NCBI GenBank assembly: GCA_023666965.1
Contig: JAMPAZ010000001.1
Span: 479,838-543,837, forward strand
Length of the DNA: 64,000 nt
Direction of reading: 5' to 3'
Source of the DNA: Muribaculum sp.
GTDB taxonomy: Bacteria > Bacteroidota > Bacteroidia > Bacteroidales > Muribaculaceae
Shown in pieces: positions 1 through 7,122 of this stretch. The notes under the pieces were generated by a model, which was given only the letters and a program-made list of their open reading frames with translations, ran no database searches and had not been told where the DNA came from. A program made the translations under genes and the position numbers. Each line of letters begins with the position of its first letter. Position 1 is the stretch's first letter.

Positions 1-297
1 ACGAAAAAAGGACGCTTCGACTATTGTCTGCTGTCCATCATTCAATGGGCTTGCCGCAGCGAGGCTGGGCAATTCCGGCCAAGGAACCCGTTTATCGAAT
101 GGAAGTAGACTGATAGTCTCACGTCCATTCGGTATATGATGATGGCACACCAATATATAAAAGGAGTGAGCATCAGTCGCTTCGTCCTCGATAAAATCTG
201 GCCGGATTTTCTTGAATGGGACTCGGCAATAATGCTTTGCGTTTATGATTGCGGCCAAACCCCTCTCTTGGGGCGACAATCCGCCATCATTGTGCAA
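1..297 (-). CDS. Partial unknown ORF running off the left edge
   Basis: The reverse strand is open from an in-frame stop at 304-306 to the window edge, giving about 99 codons with ordinary protein-like composition (for example RPDFIEDEATDAHSFYIL and LLPFDKRVPWPELP). I do not recognise the family. The frame contains no ATG; TTG codons at 297-295 and 279-277 are the only early candidates. Two ATG codons at 290-288 and 287-285 lie in another frame, which stops after about 15 codons. The start may therefore be a rare TTG, or the 5' end may carry a frameshift near the C4 and G4 runs around 262-275. A TAnnTTTG box at 294-302 shows that transcription towards the edge is plausible. It lies downstream of the WYL regulator and the small membrane protein on the same strand. 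Confidence 0.35.
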   Translation of the reverse strand, partial: MHNDGGLSPQERGLAAIINAKHYCRVPFKKIRPDFIEDEATDAHSFYILVCHHHIPNGRETISLLPFDKRVPWPELPSLAAASPLNDGQQTIVEASFFR

Positions 298-302
298 ATT
301 TA
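294..302 (-). promoter_or_regulatory. Promoter -7 box for the left-edge ORF
   Basis: Reverse-strand TAAATTTGC matches the Bacteroidetes -7 box TAnnTTTG. Transcription would begin near 287, so the real start codon of the left-edge ORF should lie at or downstream of that point. No clear -33 TTTG is visible at the usual distance. Confidence 0.45.
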
Positions 303-362
303 ATCATTATTTTCTTACTGAGGCTCACTCCCGATTATGTTATAGAGCATATTTTAGGCACT

Positions 363-542
363 TTAATCATCTTTCAAGACTTTGAAGTAGATTATCCCGG
401 CGATGATAAGCGAGATAAAGTCTTTAATTATAATACCAAAGGTGGAGGCTGGCGGGATAATGAACAGTACAAAAAAATTTATCAGCAACGCTGATAACAG
501 CGATACTGTCAGTCTGAACCAGAAATTTTGAAAGATTGACAT
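363..542 (-). CDS. Small two-helix membrane protein, 59 residues
   Basis: The product begins MSIFQNFWFRL and consists almost entirely of two hydrophobic segments, about residues 9-30 and 36-54, joined by a short PPAST turn and ending in the charged tail KVLKDD. An upstream in-frame ATG at 563 (MPKNNTV) would overlap the end of the WYL gene, so translation could be coupled; the ATG at 542 leaves an 8-base gap and is my choice. I do not recognise a family. Being directly behind a WYL regulator on the same strand suggests co-expression. A charge-poor two-helix hairpin of this size fits a small membrane subunit or a toxin-like peptide equally well, and nothing in the sequence decides between them. 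Confidence 0.5.
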   Translation of the reverse strand: MSIFQNFWFRLTVSLLSALLINFFVLFIIPPASTFGIIIKDFISLIIAGIIYFKVLKDD

Positions 543-549
543 AACGGTA

Positions 550-1470
550 TTATTTTTCGGCATAACGTTTAAGCGACTGCGTGACGTGCCATCGCAACTC
601 ATCACGCACCCATTGGGGAGACAACACTTCGGCATCTTCTCCAAGACGGAGGATTTCATGAATGAACTCGTATTCCGGACGCAAGTGGAAAAGATAGTCG
701 GAGTATTCATCTGTGCGGTTAATCCGTTTTTGTGAATGATGCAGAGGTGTGCCTTCAAAATAGTTCCGCTGTTTGCCATAGACTCTTACGGTAACATCTT
801 CCACATCGAGATCGGGATCTACAAATACTCCAACCACCTCTGAGAAAAGCTCGTTGAGATTCTCGCCGCTGTCAGGCTCGAATATTTTGTCAGAGATTTC
901 AATGCCAACCATGCGGTCGAGGGCGAATGTCAGCGGTGTGTCCTCTCCATACTTATTGCCAATGAGATACCATCGGCGACGATACTGCTTCATGCCACAT
1001 GGCTCAATCAACCATTCAGTCTCTTCGGGGCAATTGTAGCTGCGATATGTCATAGCAAGAACGTGATTGGTTGACATAGCCTCGACAATTACCGACAGAT
1101 ATTGGCTTCCACCTGGCGTGTCCTCAAACATTATACGGTTTTTGACTCCCTCATGCGACATCAGCTGGTTGTCCAATGACAGACCGTTAAAAAGCCAGGC
1201 GGTAAACGATGGATGATCAAGTTCCTCAACATCCTTTATATAATAGGTGTTTGTAGCCCGGTCACAGGCTATCTCCACACCAAACAATTCTGCAATAGCC
1301 TCGCGATGGCGGTGGAAAGTGCGTTCGGGAATTTCTCCCTCATGGTCGGGATTAAGGGTGTAATTGTCGAACCAACGACTATTGATGTCGTCCAACGAGA
1401 TATGCCCGGCTCGCCGAATCGTGTCGACAAGCCATACATATCTCCTTATTAGTCTTACTAATGTAGCCAT
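550..1470 (-). CDS. WYL-domain transcriptional regulator
   Basis: A 306-residue cytoplasmic DNA-binding protein. The first 75 residues form a winged-helix region with a long arginine-rich recognition segment (ERTFHRHREAI, residues 49-59). A WYL domain follows, with the diagnostic RRWYLIG at residues 165-171, and a C-terminal WCX-like segment (LSPQWVRDEL, about 283-292). WYL proteins usually bind a ligand, often a nucleic acid or nucleotide, and many control defence or stress loci; the ligand here cannot be read from sequence. It is alone in its promoter unit except for the small membrane protein behind it. Start at 1470 is supported by a TAACTTTGC box 28 bases upstream. Confidence 0.9.
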   Translation of the reverse strand: MATLVRLIRRYVWLVDTIRRAGHISLDDINSRWFDNYTLNPDHEGEIPERTFHRHREAIAELFGVEIACDRATNTYYIKDVEELDHPSFTAWLFNGLSLDNQLMSHEGVKNRIMFEDTPGGSQYLSVIVEAMSTNHVLAMTYRSYNCPEETEWLIEPCGMKQYRRRWYLIGNKYGEDTPLTFALDRMVGIEISDKIFEPDSGENLNELFSEVVGVFVDPDLDVEDVTVRVYGKQRNYFEGTPLHHSQKRINRTDEYSDYLFHLRPEYEFIHEILRLGEDAEVLSPQWVRDELRWHVTQSLKRYAEK

Positions 1471-1497
1471 AGTTGCCGCTTTTTTTGTTTTCTGACT

Positions 1498-1506
1498 GCA
1501 AAGTTA
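1498..1506 (-). promoter_or_regulatory. Promoter -7 box for the WYL regulator
   Basis: Reverse-strand TAACTTTGC, a perfect TAnnTTTG box, 28 bases before the start codon. Confidence 0.6.
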
Positions 1507-1637
1507 ATGCCTGCTTATGCCATTTCACGGCAGAAGCAAAAAACTTTTCATAATCCCACGGATATTTTCAGATATAAAAGATGAGCGGCTACACAGAGAC
1601 TTCTCAGTTTACCATAGCTCAATATGCACGACCGGTC

Positions 1638-3713
1638 TTATCTGCTTCCCGCGCTTGACTGGTCGACATTGGCATCGGCATTGATGCGTTTGCTTGCACC
1701 ACGCTTCTGACGGCCCCACTGCAGATTGTAGCTCACGCTGAGATATGGCATACGCATATCGAGACGCATGTGCTGTTCGTTAGTGTTCCACTTGCTCAAC
1801 ATCCTCGAGCCTTGGTCATATTTGCCGAACGGCATGATCATTCCCGCCGAAAACTGCCAGTTTTTCCAATTATACGACAAGTCTACTACCGAAATATTTT
1901 CACCCCAACTGATTTTCTCGCCCCAGAGATCGTGTTGAGCCCTGACATATTGACCCGATAGAGTAAACCCCCAATGACGGAGCATGAGATTAACATTTCC
2001 GCTCCAGTTAGAGTTATGCAGATCGTAGCCGGTGCCACGCATTCGTTCAATTCGATACTGCACGTAGCCGCTTGCCATAAGCCAATTAGAAATAATGTCA
2101 ACCTGCGGAGCCAAGAAGAATGACAGGTTTTGTAACCCGCGGCTGTTCTCGTATGTGGTGATGAGCCGATTATCATCCCAATACAGAAGCGGAGTGATTG
2201 CATTCGGACTCGTAAAGGCTCGCACTCCAAACGTACCGTTCACTCTCGGAACGCTGAAATTATATCGTAGCGTAAGCATATACGAATTAGACGTTTTTAG
2301 ATTTGGATTACCTATGCGCCATTGAAATCCGTCCAGTTGCTGTGGAGCCACATTCGTTTCAGCCAACGATGGCGTAGCCTGCCACGTCTCAAAACTGAGC
2401 CGGAACTGATGGTTCGGGTTCAGTCCGTAAGCGACAGTCGCCTGAGGCCGCATATTCCATGAATGACTTCCTTGGCCAGACTCCCGGAACAGAAAGTCGG
2501 TATACTGCGCTCCGAGTCCGGCAGTAAGAGTAAACTTCTTAAGCCTCTGAAAATATTCGGCAAAGAAATAGACTTTGTCCTGCCGTTGGTGGAAGATTTG
2601 CCCTCCAAGATTTTCATATACCGATCGGTTACGGTTGGCAGTATACGAGATTCCGGCCGTCAAACGCGAATTATTCCAATTCTTGATATAGTCAGCCTCC
2701 ACTCCGTAGGCTTGATTGCGATCCTTAATCATCGTATGGATATCGGTAAGGAGATTTGTCTCACCCGGCAGTTGCTCAACGTAATCGGAATACGATTTAC
2801 CAAACAAAAACGATGTGTTGAAGTCGACGACGAGCATTTGCTTGTTGGCAAAATGCTGTTCCAAATAGACCGACAGTGTAGGTTGCGACCCTTTGTCGCC
2901 ATGCGTATCGGTCAGAAGCAGATCGTCCACCCCACTGCTCATCGAAAGCAAGCCATCGTAGCGAAAACGGTCGGTAAACTTTTCAAAATAAGTAAAGTCG
3001 ACCATGAACACCGTCGTGTCAGGCTTGACGTAATTATACGACGCGCCAAACATGCCGAATGAATTGTCCAACTCTCCCCCACGGGAGGCTTCGGTTCGCG
3101 TAAGAGATTCTCCGTCGGGATAAGTGAACGTCTCCTTATAGTCTCGATGTGTTTTGAGCTTGTTTGTGAGCTTAAATCTGCCCCAAACTTCAAACTGCGA
3201 ACGGCCGCTGTTAAATTTCACGTCTGCCAAATAATTGCCCCAGGCTTGATTCAGCGCCGGGCGCGCCTCAGCCATCAACGAACCGCCGACCGTAGGATTG
3301 GCCACGATAAAATTGAGCACATAGTTGGCCCCTTTATACCGTAATCCGGGATTGTCAATCCACTCTACACGCTTGATTGTCTCCGGCAACAACGCTCTGA
3401 CCTGATTAATGGTAGATTCGCGGCCATTGATTCTCACCTGCACGGATTGTCCGGCTGCCTGAATTTGATCAAGAGCATCCGTGATCGTCAGCGACGGTAT
3501 CATCAGATTGTTAAGCAACTGCACACCATTCTTAGAATTTTCCACCGCGCTCAACGACGGATAATACACGTCCATATCTGCCTTGCGGACCACGCGAGGC
3601 GCTTCCACAACCACCTCCTGCAACTGTTGCGAGGCAATTGTGTCCATCGGTTCCTGCGCATACGCCACAAGTCCGATCGGGAGCATAAACATAGTAGCAA
3701 CAAACGATTTCAT
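1638..3713 (-). CDS. Outer-membrane beta-barrel protein (TonB-receptor-like)
   Basis: A 691-residue exported protein with a signal peptide ending near AYAQ (residue 20). A plug-like region follows (LQEVVVEAP at about 31-39; VRINGRESTINQVRALLP near 90-110), then a barrel made of alternating aromatic beta strands. The layout matches the Bacteroidetes OMP_b-brl_3 family, in which a reduced plug precedes a large barrel. There is no N-terminal carboxypeptidase-like repeat and no SusD partner, so it is unlikely to be a polysaccharide uptake system. The gene lies 22 bases behind a small lipoprotein gene and is probably co-transcribed with it. The substrate is unknown. The C-terminus extends past the last recognisable strand with a basic tail (GRQKRGASKRINADANV), unusual for a barrel, which normally ends in an aromatic residue. 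Confidence 0.85.
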   Translation of the reverse strand: MKSFVATMFMLPIGLVAYAQEPMDTIASQQLQEVVVEAPRVVRKADMDVYYPSLSAVENSKNGVQLLNNLMIPSLTITDALDQIQAAGQSVQVRINGRESTINQVRALLPETIKRVEWIDNPGLRYKGANYVLNFIVANPTVGGSLMAEARPALNQAWGNYLADVKFNSGRSQFEVWGRFKLTNKLKTHRDYKETFTYPDGESLTRTEASRGGELDNSFGMFGASYNYVKPDTTVFMVDFTYFEKFTDRFRYDGLLSMSSGVDDLLLTDTHGDKGSQPTLSVYLEQHFANKQMLVVDFNTSFLFGKSYSDYVEQLPGETNLLTDIHTMIKDRNQAYGVEADYIKNWNNSRLTAGISYTANRNRSVYENLGGQIFHQRQDKVYFFAEYFQRLKKFTLTAGLGAQYTDFLFRESGQGSHSWNMRPQATVAYGLNPNHQFRLSFETWQATPSLAETNVAPQQLDGFQWRIGNPNLKTSNSYMLTLRYNFSVPRVNGTFGVRAFTSPNAITPLLYWDDNRLITTYENSRGLQNLSFFLAPQVDIISNWLMASGYVQYRIERMRGTGYDLHNSNWSGNVNLMLRHWGFTLSGQYVRAQHDLWGEKISWGENISVVDLSYNWKNWQFSAGMIMPFGKYDQGSRMLSKWNTNEQHMRLDMRMPYLSVSYNLQWGRQKRGASKRINADANVDQSSAGSR

Positions 3714-3735
3714 ACGATAACAACTTCCTGTTTCA

Positions 3736-4161
3736 CTATTCTTTCAGCTTCATTAAAGCGTCTATAAAAGTATCCAAAAGACTGCTGTCAATATTGATTC
3801 CTTTTTCTTCAAATTCATTTGCTATTTTCTTCTTTACTTCGCCGAGGACTTGGCTGTCGAGTTCTTCCCACGAATAAATCTCAGACCCGTCGTTGTTTGT
3901 CGTCACGCGGACATTCCGCTCAACATTGTTGCCGGCAGAGTCGCACACGTTGTAGATTACTACCGCTTGGAAACGCCCGTCATCAAGATCGTGAGTGTCA
4001 GACAGCCCGAGATATTCCACTTCCGGGATTGAGTCAAGACGCAACAACACCAACTTCTCGATATTACGGTCGCGAATATCGCCACTTCGGGCCGCTCCGG
4101 AGCAAGCGGCTGTTAAGGCCATCAAAAGCAAGACGGCGATTATTGAGATTTTACTTTTCAT
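3736..4161 (-). CDS. Small lipoprotein of unknown function
   Basis: A 141-residue protein with a lipoprotein signal (LLLMALTAAC, lipobox cysteine near residue 20) followed by a small alpha/beta domain and a charged C-terminal helical region (KKKIANEFEEKGINIDSSLLDTF). No family is recognised. It is first in a two-gene unit with the outer-membrane barrel gene, so an accessory periplasmic or outer-leaflet role for that barrel is a reasonable inference, not something the sequence proves. Confidence 0.75.
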   Translation of the reverse strand: MKSKISIIAVLLLMALTAACSGAARSGDIRDRNIEKLVLLRLDSIPEVEYLGLSDTHDLDDGRFQAVVIYNVCDSAGNNVERNVRVTTNNDGSEIYSWEELDSQVLGEVKKKIANEFEEKGINIDSSLLDTFIDALMKLKE

Positions 4162-4184
4162 TTACGTTAAGTCTGTTTTTATAC

Positions 4185-4193
4185 ACAAAGGTA
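4185..4193 (-). promoter_or_regulatory. Promoter -7 box for the lipoprotein-barrel pair
   Basis: Reverse-strand TACCTTTGT fits TAnnTTTG and lies 23 bases before the lipoprotein start. No matching -33 element is obvious. Confidence 0.45.
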
Positions 4194-4244
4194 AAGCACA
4201 CAAAAACAATAAGTCTCAACAAATGTTGAAATCGTATTCCTTCA

Positions 4245-4808
4245 TCAAATATTTCTACGCAGTCGGCTCAAATGCGTAGGCGTAATGTTAAGAAACGAAG
4301 CGATGTCGCGGAGCGAGAACAAATTAAACAGGTCAGGATGATGACTGATAAGTTCGTTATATCGTTCCTGCGGAGTCTGTGTGTACATAGCCACGTAGCG
4401 GTCGTAGACCGTAGTATAAAGAGCTTCGGTCGAGTGCATGACAATATCCTTGAATTTAGGATCCGTTTCAATCAGTTCACTAATAGCTTCCGTCGGTATA
4501 CAGTAAATCTCGCAGTCGGTAGCCGCGACAATCGACAGCTTGGCTTTCATGTTGTAAAGACAAAAAGGCCAGTCGGCCACGAATCCATTGCCAAACACAA
4601 ACCCCATGACATGTTCTGTACCGTCCTCGGAATAAGCAACATATTTAAGTGTACCGGATGCGATATATCCAAAATACCGTCCGACCTTGCCTGCCGTGAC
4701 AAACTCCTCACCTTTGGCATAGCGACGAAGGGTGCCCATGCCGAAGCAAATTTCGCGCCAGGCCTCAAAGTCAATATTGTTAATATACGTGTTGAAATTA
4801 TCAGCCAT
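4245..4808 (-). CDS. Crp/Fnr-family transcriptional regulator
   Basis: A protein of about 187 residues. The N-terminal half is a cyclic-nucleotide-binding-type beta roll (GEEFVTAGKVGRYFGYIASGT). It is followed by the long dimer helix and a C-terminal helix-turn-helix (FSLRDIASFLNITPTHLSRLRR). The usual phosphate-binding arginine-serine pair is not seen, so cyclic nucleotide binding is doubtful, as in many Bacteroidetes members. The ATG at 4808 (MADNF) is preferred over an upstream non-ATG in-frame start. It lies next to the lipoprotein-barrel unit on the same strand and could control it, but no operator is visible. Confidence 0.88.
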   Translation of the reverse strand: MADNFNTYINNIDFEAWREICFGMGTLRRYAKGEEFVTAGKVGRYFGYIASGTLKYVAYSEDGTEHVMGFVFGNGFVADWPFCLYNMKAKLSIVAATDCEIYCIPTEAISELIETDPKFKDIVMHSTEALYTTVYDRYVAMYTQTPQERYNELISHHPDLFNLFSLRDIASFLNITPTHLSRLRRNI

Positions 4809-4875
4809 ACTTTTAACTGCCAACGTGCATAATAAACTCTATCCGACACTCATCGGAGTAAAAATCAAATTAAAT

Positions 4876-4884
4876 GCAAAGTTA
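4876..4884 (-). promoter_or_regulatory. Promoter -7 box for the Crp-like regulator
   Basis: Reverse-strand TAACTTTGC, 67 bases upstream of the chosen ATG. Confidence 0.55.
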
Positions 4885-4935
4885 AGCATAATTCTCAGCA
4901 TTACCCCCCCCAATGTTAAATCATGTTAATACGTA

Positions 4936-4979
4936 AATCCCCGCAAATTATGCCCATGGGACAAATCTTTGCGGGGATT
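4936..4979 (-). terminator. Hairpin terminator after the DUF4923 gene
   Basis: Perfect 12-base arms (4936-4947 and 4968-4979) enclose a 20-base loop that itself contains the palindrome CCCATGGG. It lies 35 bases beyond the stop of the minus-strand DUF4923 gene. The T tract after it is weak. Confidence 0.6.
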
Positions 4980-5014
4980 AATCTCTTATATAATCGAAAA
5001 CAATTAGAGCCTGC

Positions 5015-5695
5015 TTACTGGCCGGAGGTCGAGCCGTCAGATGTCCTTGTCAGTTTGAAGCCGGCCCTCATGCCGTCGTATGATTGGAGCAGGCTGTTCA
5101 GGGTCTTTAACGACGAATTGCCTACTATAGACGTCACTTTATTAAGAATATCCATCAACTTCGATATGTCGAAAGTAAGCGACATAGTGTTGCCGGCAAT
5201 CATGGCGTACGCGTGATAACTGCCTAACTTAATTGATTTAAATGCCGTAAAATGGAATATCAATTCTCCGCTATCCGTTCCCTGCTCAATATTGCCTCCC
5301 AGCGACACTCGTCCGAACTTCATAGTGAACGTGCTGTCTTCTTCGACGGTCAAGACAAGATTGTTGACTCCGGCACGATTATAATATGTCGACATCTTCT
5401 CCTCGATAGTCGCAGCGGCCGCTGCGCCTCCCGCTTTCTGCAGGAAGTTGTCGCTTTGAAACGTAACAGCCGGACTGCTGTATTTCCAGACTCCTACCAT
5501 ATCCTTCGGAGTCACCTTTTCGTTGCCGAGAACCGATCCGAGGATATTGCCTAATATGCCGCCTCCCGACGAACCTGTCGAAGTAGAATCGTTGCTTCCG
5601 AGAGCTCCCTTTAAAAGACCGCCCAAATCAAATGACTGCGCCGATACGCTGAATGTGCATACTGCGGCGAACAATAGTGAAAATAAGAATTTCAT
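5015..5695 (-). CDS. DUF4923-family secreted protein
   Basis: A 226-residue protein with a signal peptide (MKFLFSLLFAAVCTFSVSAQ). A Gly/Ser-rich low-complexity stretch follows (GSNDSTSTGSSGGGILGN), then the conserved domain starting VGVWKYSSPAVTFQSDNF. This resembles the lipocalin-like domain of DUF4923, a Bacteroidales family without assigned function. The ATG at 5695 is chosen because it opens a clean signal peptide; an in-frame upstream start would add 24 residues that block secretion. It follows the CBM9-like gene by 20 bases on the same strand. Confidence 0.78.
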   Translation of the reverse strand: MKFLFSLLFAAVCTFSVSAQSFDLGGLLKGALGSNDSTSTGSSGGGILGNILGSVLGNEKVTPKDMVGVWKYSSPAVTFQSDNFLQKAGGAAAAATIEEKMSTYYNRAGVNNLVLTVEEDSTFTMKFGRVSLGGNIEQGTDSGELIFHFTAFKSIKLGSYHAYAMIAGNTMSLTFDISKLMDILNKVTSIVGNSSLKTLNSLLQSYDGMRAGFKLTRTSDGSTSGQ

Positions 5696-5715
5696 AATGC
5701 TATAAGTGTAATTAG

Positions 5716-6375
5716 TTACTTCATTATTATTAAACCCAAATCCTGCTCGGATGGTTCCTCGATCCACTTTTTATCTACAGGAATCCAGCTCAAAAAATGC
5801 GGTTGCGACGTTCCGGAAGCGCATTTATAGAAATTTCCCTTGACCTCCTTCGGATATTCGGCATTTTCTAGACTCAGGATCCCCAACGGTATCTCGAGCA
5901 ATATGTTCCAGGCAAAAAGCCCTTCAAGCTCACGAAACGGCCGGGTGCCGCACGACGGCGTGCGCTTAATGGTCTGAAGCACATCTGCCGGAATATACTC
6001 TACCGGCTTTCCGGGCCGGCGTATACATCCCGCCATAGTCCCGATACAGTTGACCTCGAAATAGTAATACTCCTCCACTTCGACATTCGGCTGAATACAT
6101 ATCACAACCGACGAATCTTCAAACACCGGAGAGTTGGTCTCATAGTTTATCGCGCGGAGATAATTACACCTGACAAAAAAGTCGGCGTACAGATAGTCGC
6201 TGTCATGAGCAAGCGAAACGGTAGTCAGCGGATGATATTTATATTCCGGATATATGAGCGAGTCTATAGTGCGACGCACGCCATGCTCCTCCAAAATAGA
6301 GATTAATGCATCGGAGTTAAGATGCTCGGCACCATCAACGCGAGGCACCGACAGCGGGTCTTGATTATTATTCAT
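5716..6375 (-). CDS. CBM9-like/DOMON-fold protein
   Basis: A protein of about 219 residues without a signal peptide. Segments such as LYADFFVRCNYLRAINYETNSPVFEDSSVVICIQP and YYYFEVNCIGT follow the family-9 carbohydrate-binding-module pattern found in a group of small Bacteroidetes proteins. In these the first strands contact the ligand and the conserved FEVN sits mid-domain (split here to stay short: LYADFFVRC, then EDSSVVICI). The start ATG at 6375 overlaps the stop of the LysE-type gene by 8 bases, which suggests translational coupling. A sugar-binding or sugar-sensing role is inferred from the fold only; the lack of an export signal is odd for a carbohydrate-binding module. Confidence 0.7.
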   Translation of the reverse strand: MNNNQDPLSVPRVDGAEHLNSDALISILEEHGVRRTIDSLIYPEYKYHPLTTVSLAHDSDYLYADFFVRCNYLRAINYETNSPVFEDSSVVICIQPNVEVEEYYYFEVNCIGTMAGCIRRPGKPVEYIPADVLQTIKRTPSCGTRPFRELEGLFAWNILLEIPLGILSLENAEYPKEVKGNFYKCASGTSQPHFLSWIPVDKKWIEEPSEQDLGLIIMK

Positions 6376-7021
6376 TTGCAATTAAAATATAGTCCTTGAT
6401 ACCCATTATGAATCCGACCACCGACATCGCCAGCAATAAGCCGCCTATGATACGGTTGATGAGCCACAACGACCGGACATTGAAATGCGACCGGACTTTA
6501 TTAACAAAATATGTTACAGTGAACCACCACAAAAGGGCTCCGGCAAAAATGCTAATATAGCCCGACACGTAGTGATAGTATTTAAATTCCGGAAGCAGAA
6601 AATTAAACCGGGCAAAAAGTCCGATTATGAAGAACAAAATCAGCGGATTTGAAAATGTCAGCAGGAAACCGCTTCCCAAATCAGTCCAATAAGTGTTGGG
6701 ATGGTCAGACGGTGTGGCGAGCGACCTGACAGGATTCTTGCGGAACAGATATATGGCAAATACGGCGAGCACCACCGACCCTATGATTTGAAGAAGCAGT
6801 TGATTTGCCTCGACAAAATCAGTGATGAACGACAGTCCGAGTCCTGTCAGCAGACAATATATCAAATCGCTGAACGCGGCTCCTATCCCGGTAAAAAAAG
6901 CCGGCCAACGCCCTTTGTTCAATGTCCGTTGGATGCACAGCATACCTATCGGCCCCATCGGCGCCGATATCAGGACTCCTATAGCGAGTCCGCGGACCAT
7001 TATGTAAAAGAACGAGTCCAT
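6368..7021 (-). CDS. LysE/RhtB-family amino-acid exporter
   Basis: A 217-residue inner-membrane protein with about six hydrophobic segments. It has the family's N-terminal signature GVLISAPMGPIGMLCIQRTL (residues 15-34) and the second half-motif TFSNPLILFFIIGLFAR. LysE-type proteins export amino acids or related small molecules by proton exchange; the substrate is not predictable here. It is first in a probable unit with the CBM9-like and DUF4923 genes. Confidence 0.88.
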   Translation of the reverse strand: MDSFFYIMVRGLAIGVLISAPMGPIGMLCIQRTLNKGRWPAFFTGIGAAFSDLIYCLLTGLGLSFITDFVEANQLLLQIIGSVVLAVFAIYLFRKNPVRSLATPSDHPNTYWTDLGSGFLLTFSNPLILFFIIGLFARFNFLLPEFKYYHYVSGYISIFAGALLWWFTVTYFVNKVRSHFNVRSLWLINRIIGGLLLAMSVVGFIMGIKDYILIANE

Positions 7022-7036
7022 CTGTCGTTATGCAAC

Positions 7037-7045
7037 CCAAAGGTA
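7037..7045 (-). promoter_or_regulatory. Possible promoter box for the LysE unit
   Basis: Reverse-strand TACCTTTGG fits TAnnTTTG and lies 15 bases before the exporter start, implying a very short leader. Confidence 0.4.
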
Positions 7046-7122
7046 GTGCAAAACCACGTAATATAAAAGCTAAATTTAATAAAATTCCACAAGACGACAT
7101 CTGCACGAGCCTCGACAGACTA

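Noticed and set aside
249..494. 81-codon plus-strand ORF with TTG start near the left edge
   Set aside because: It is antisense to the small membrane protein and begins with a non-ATG codon without a promoter.
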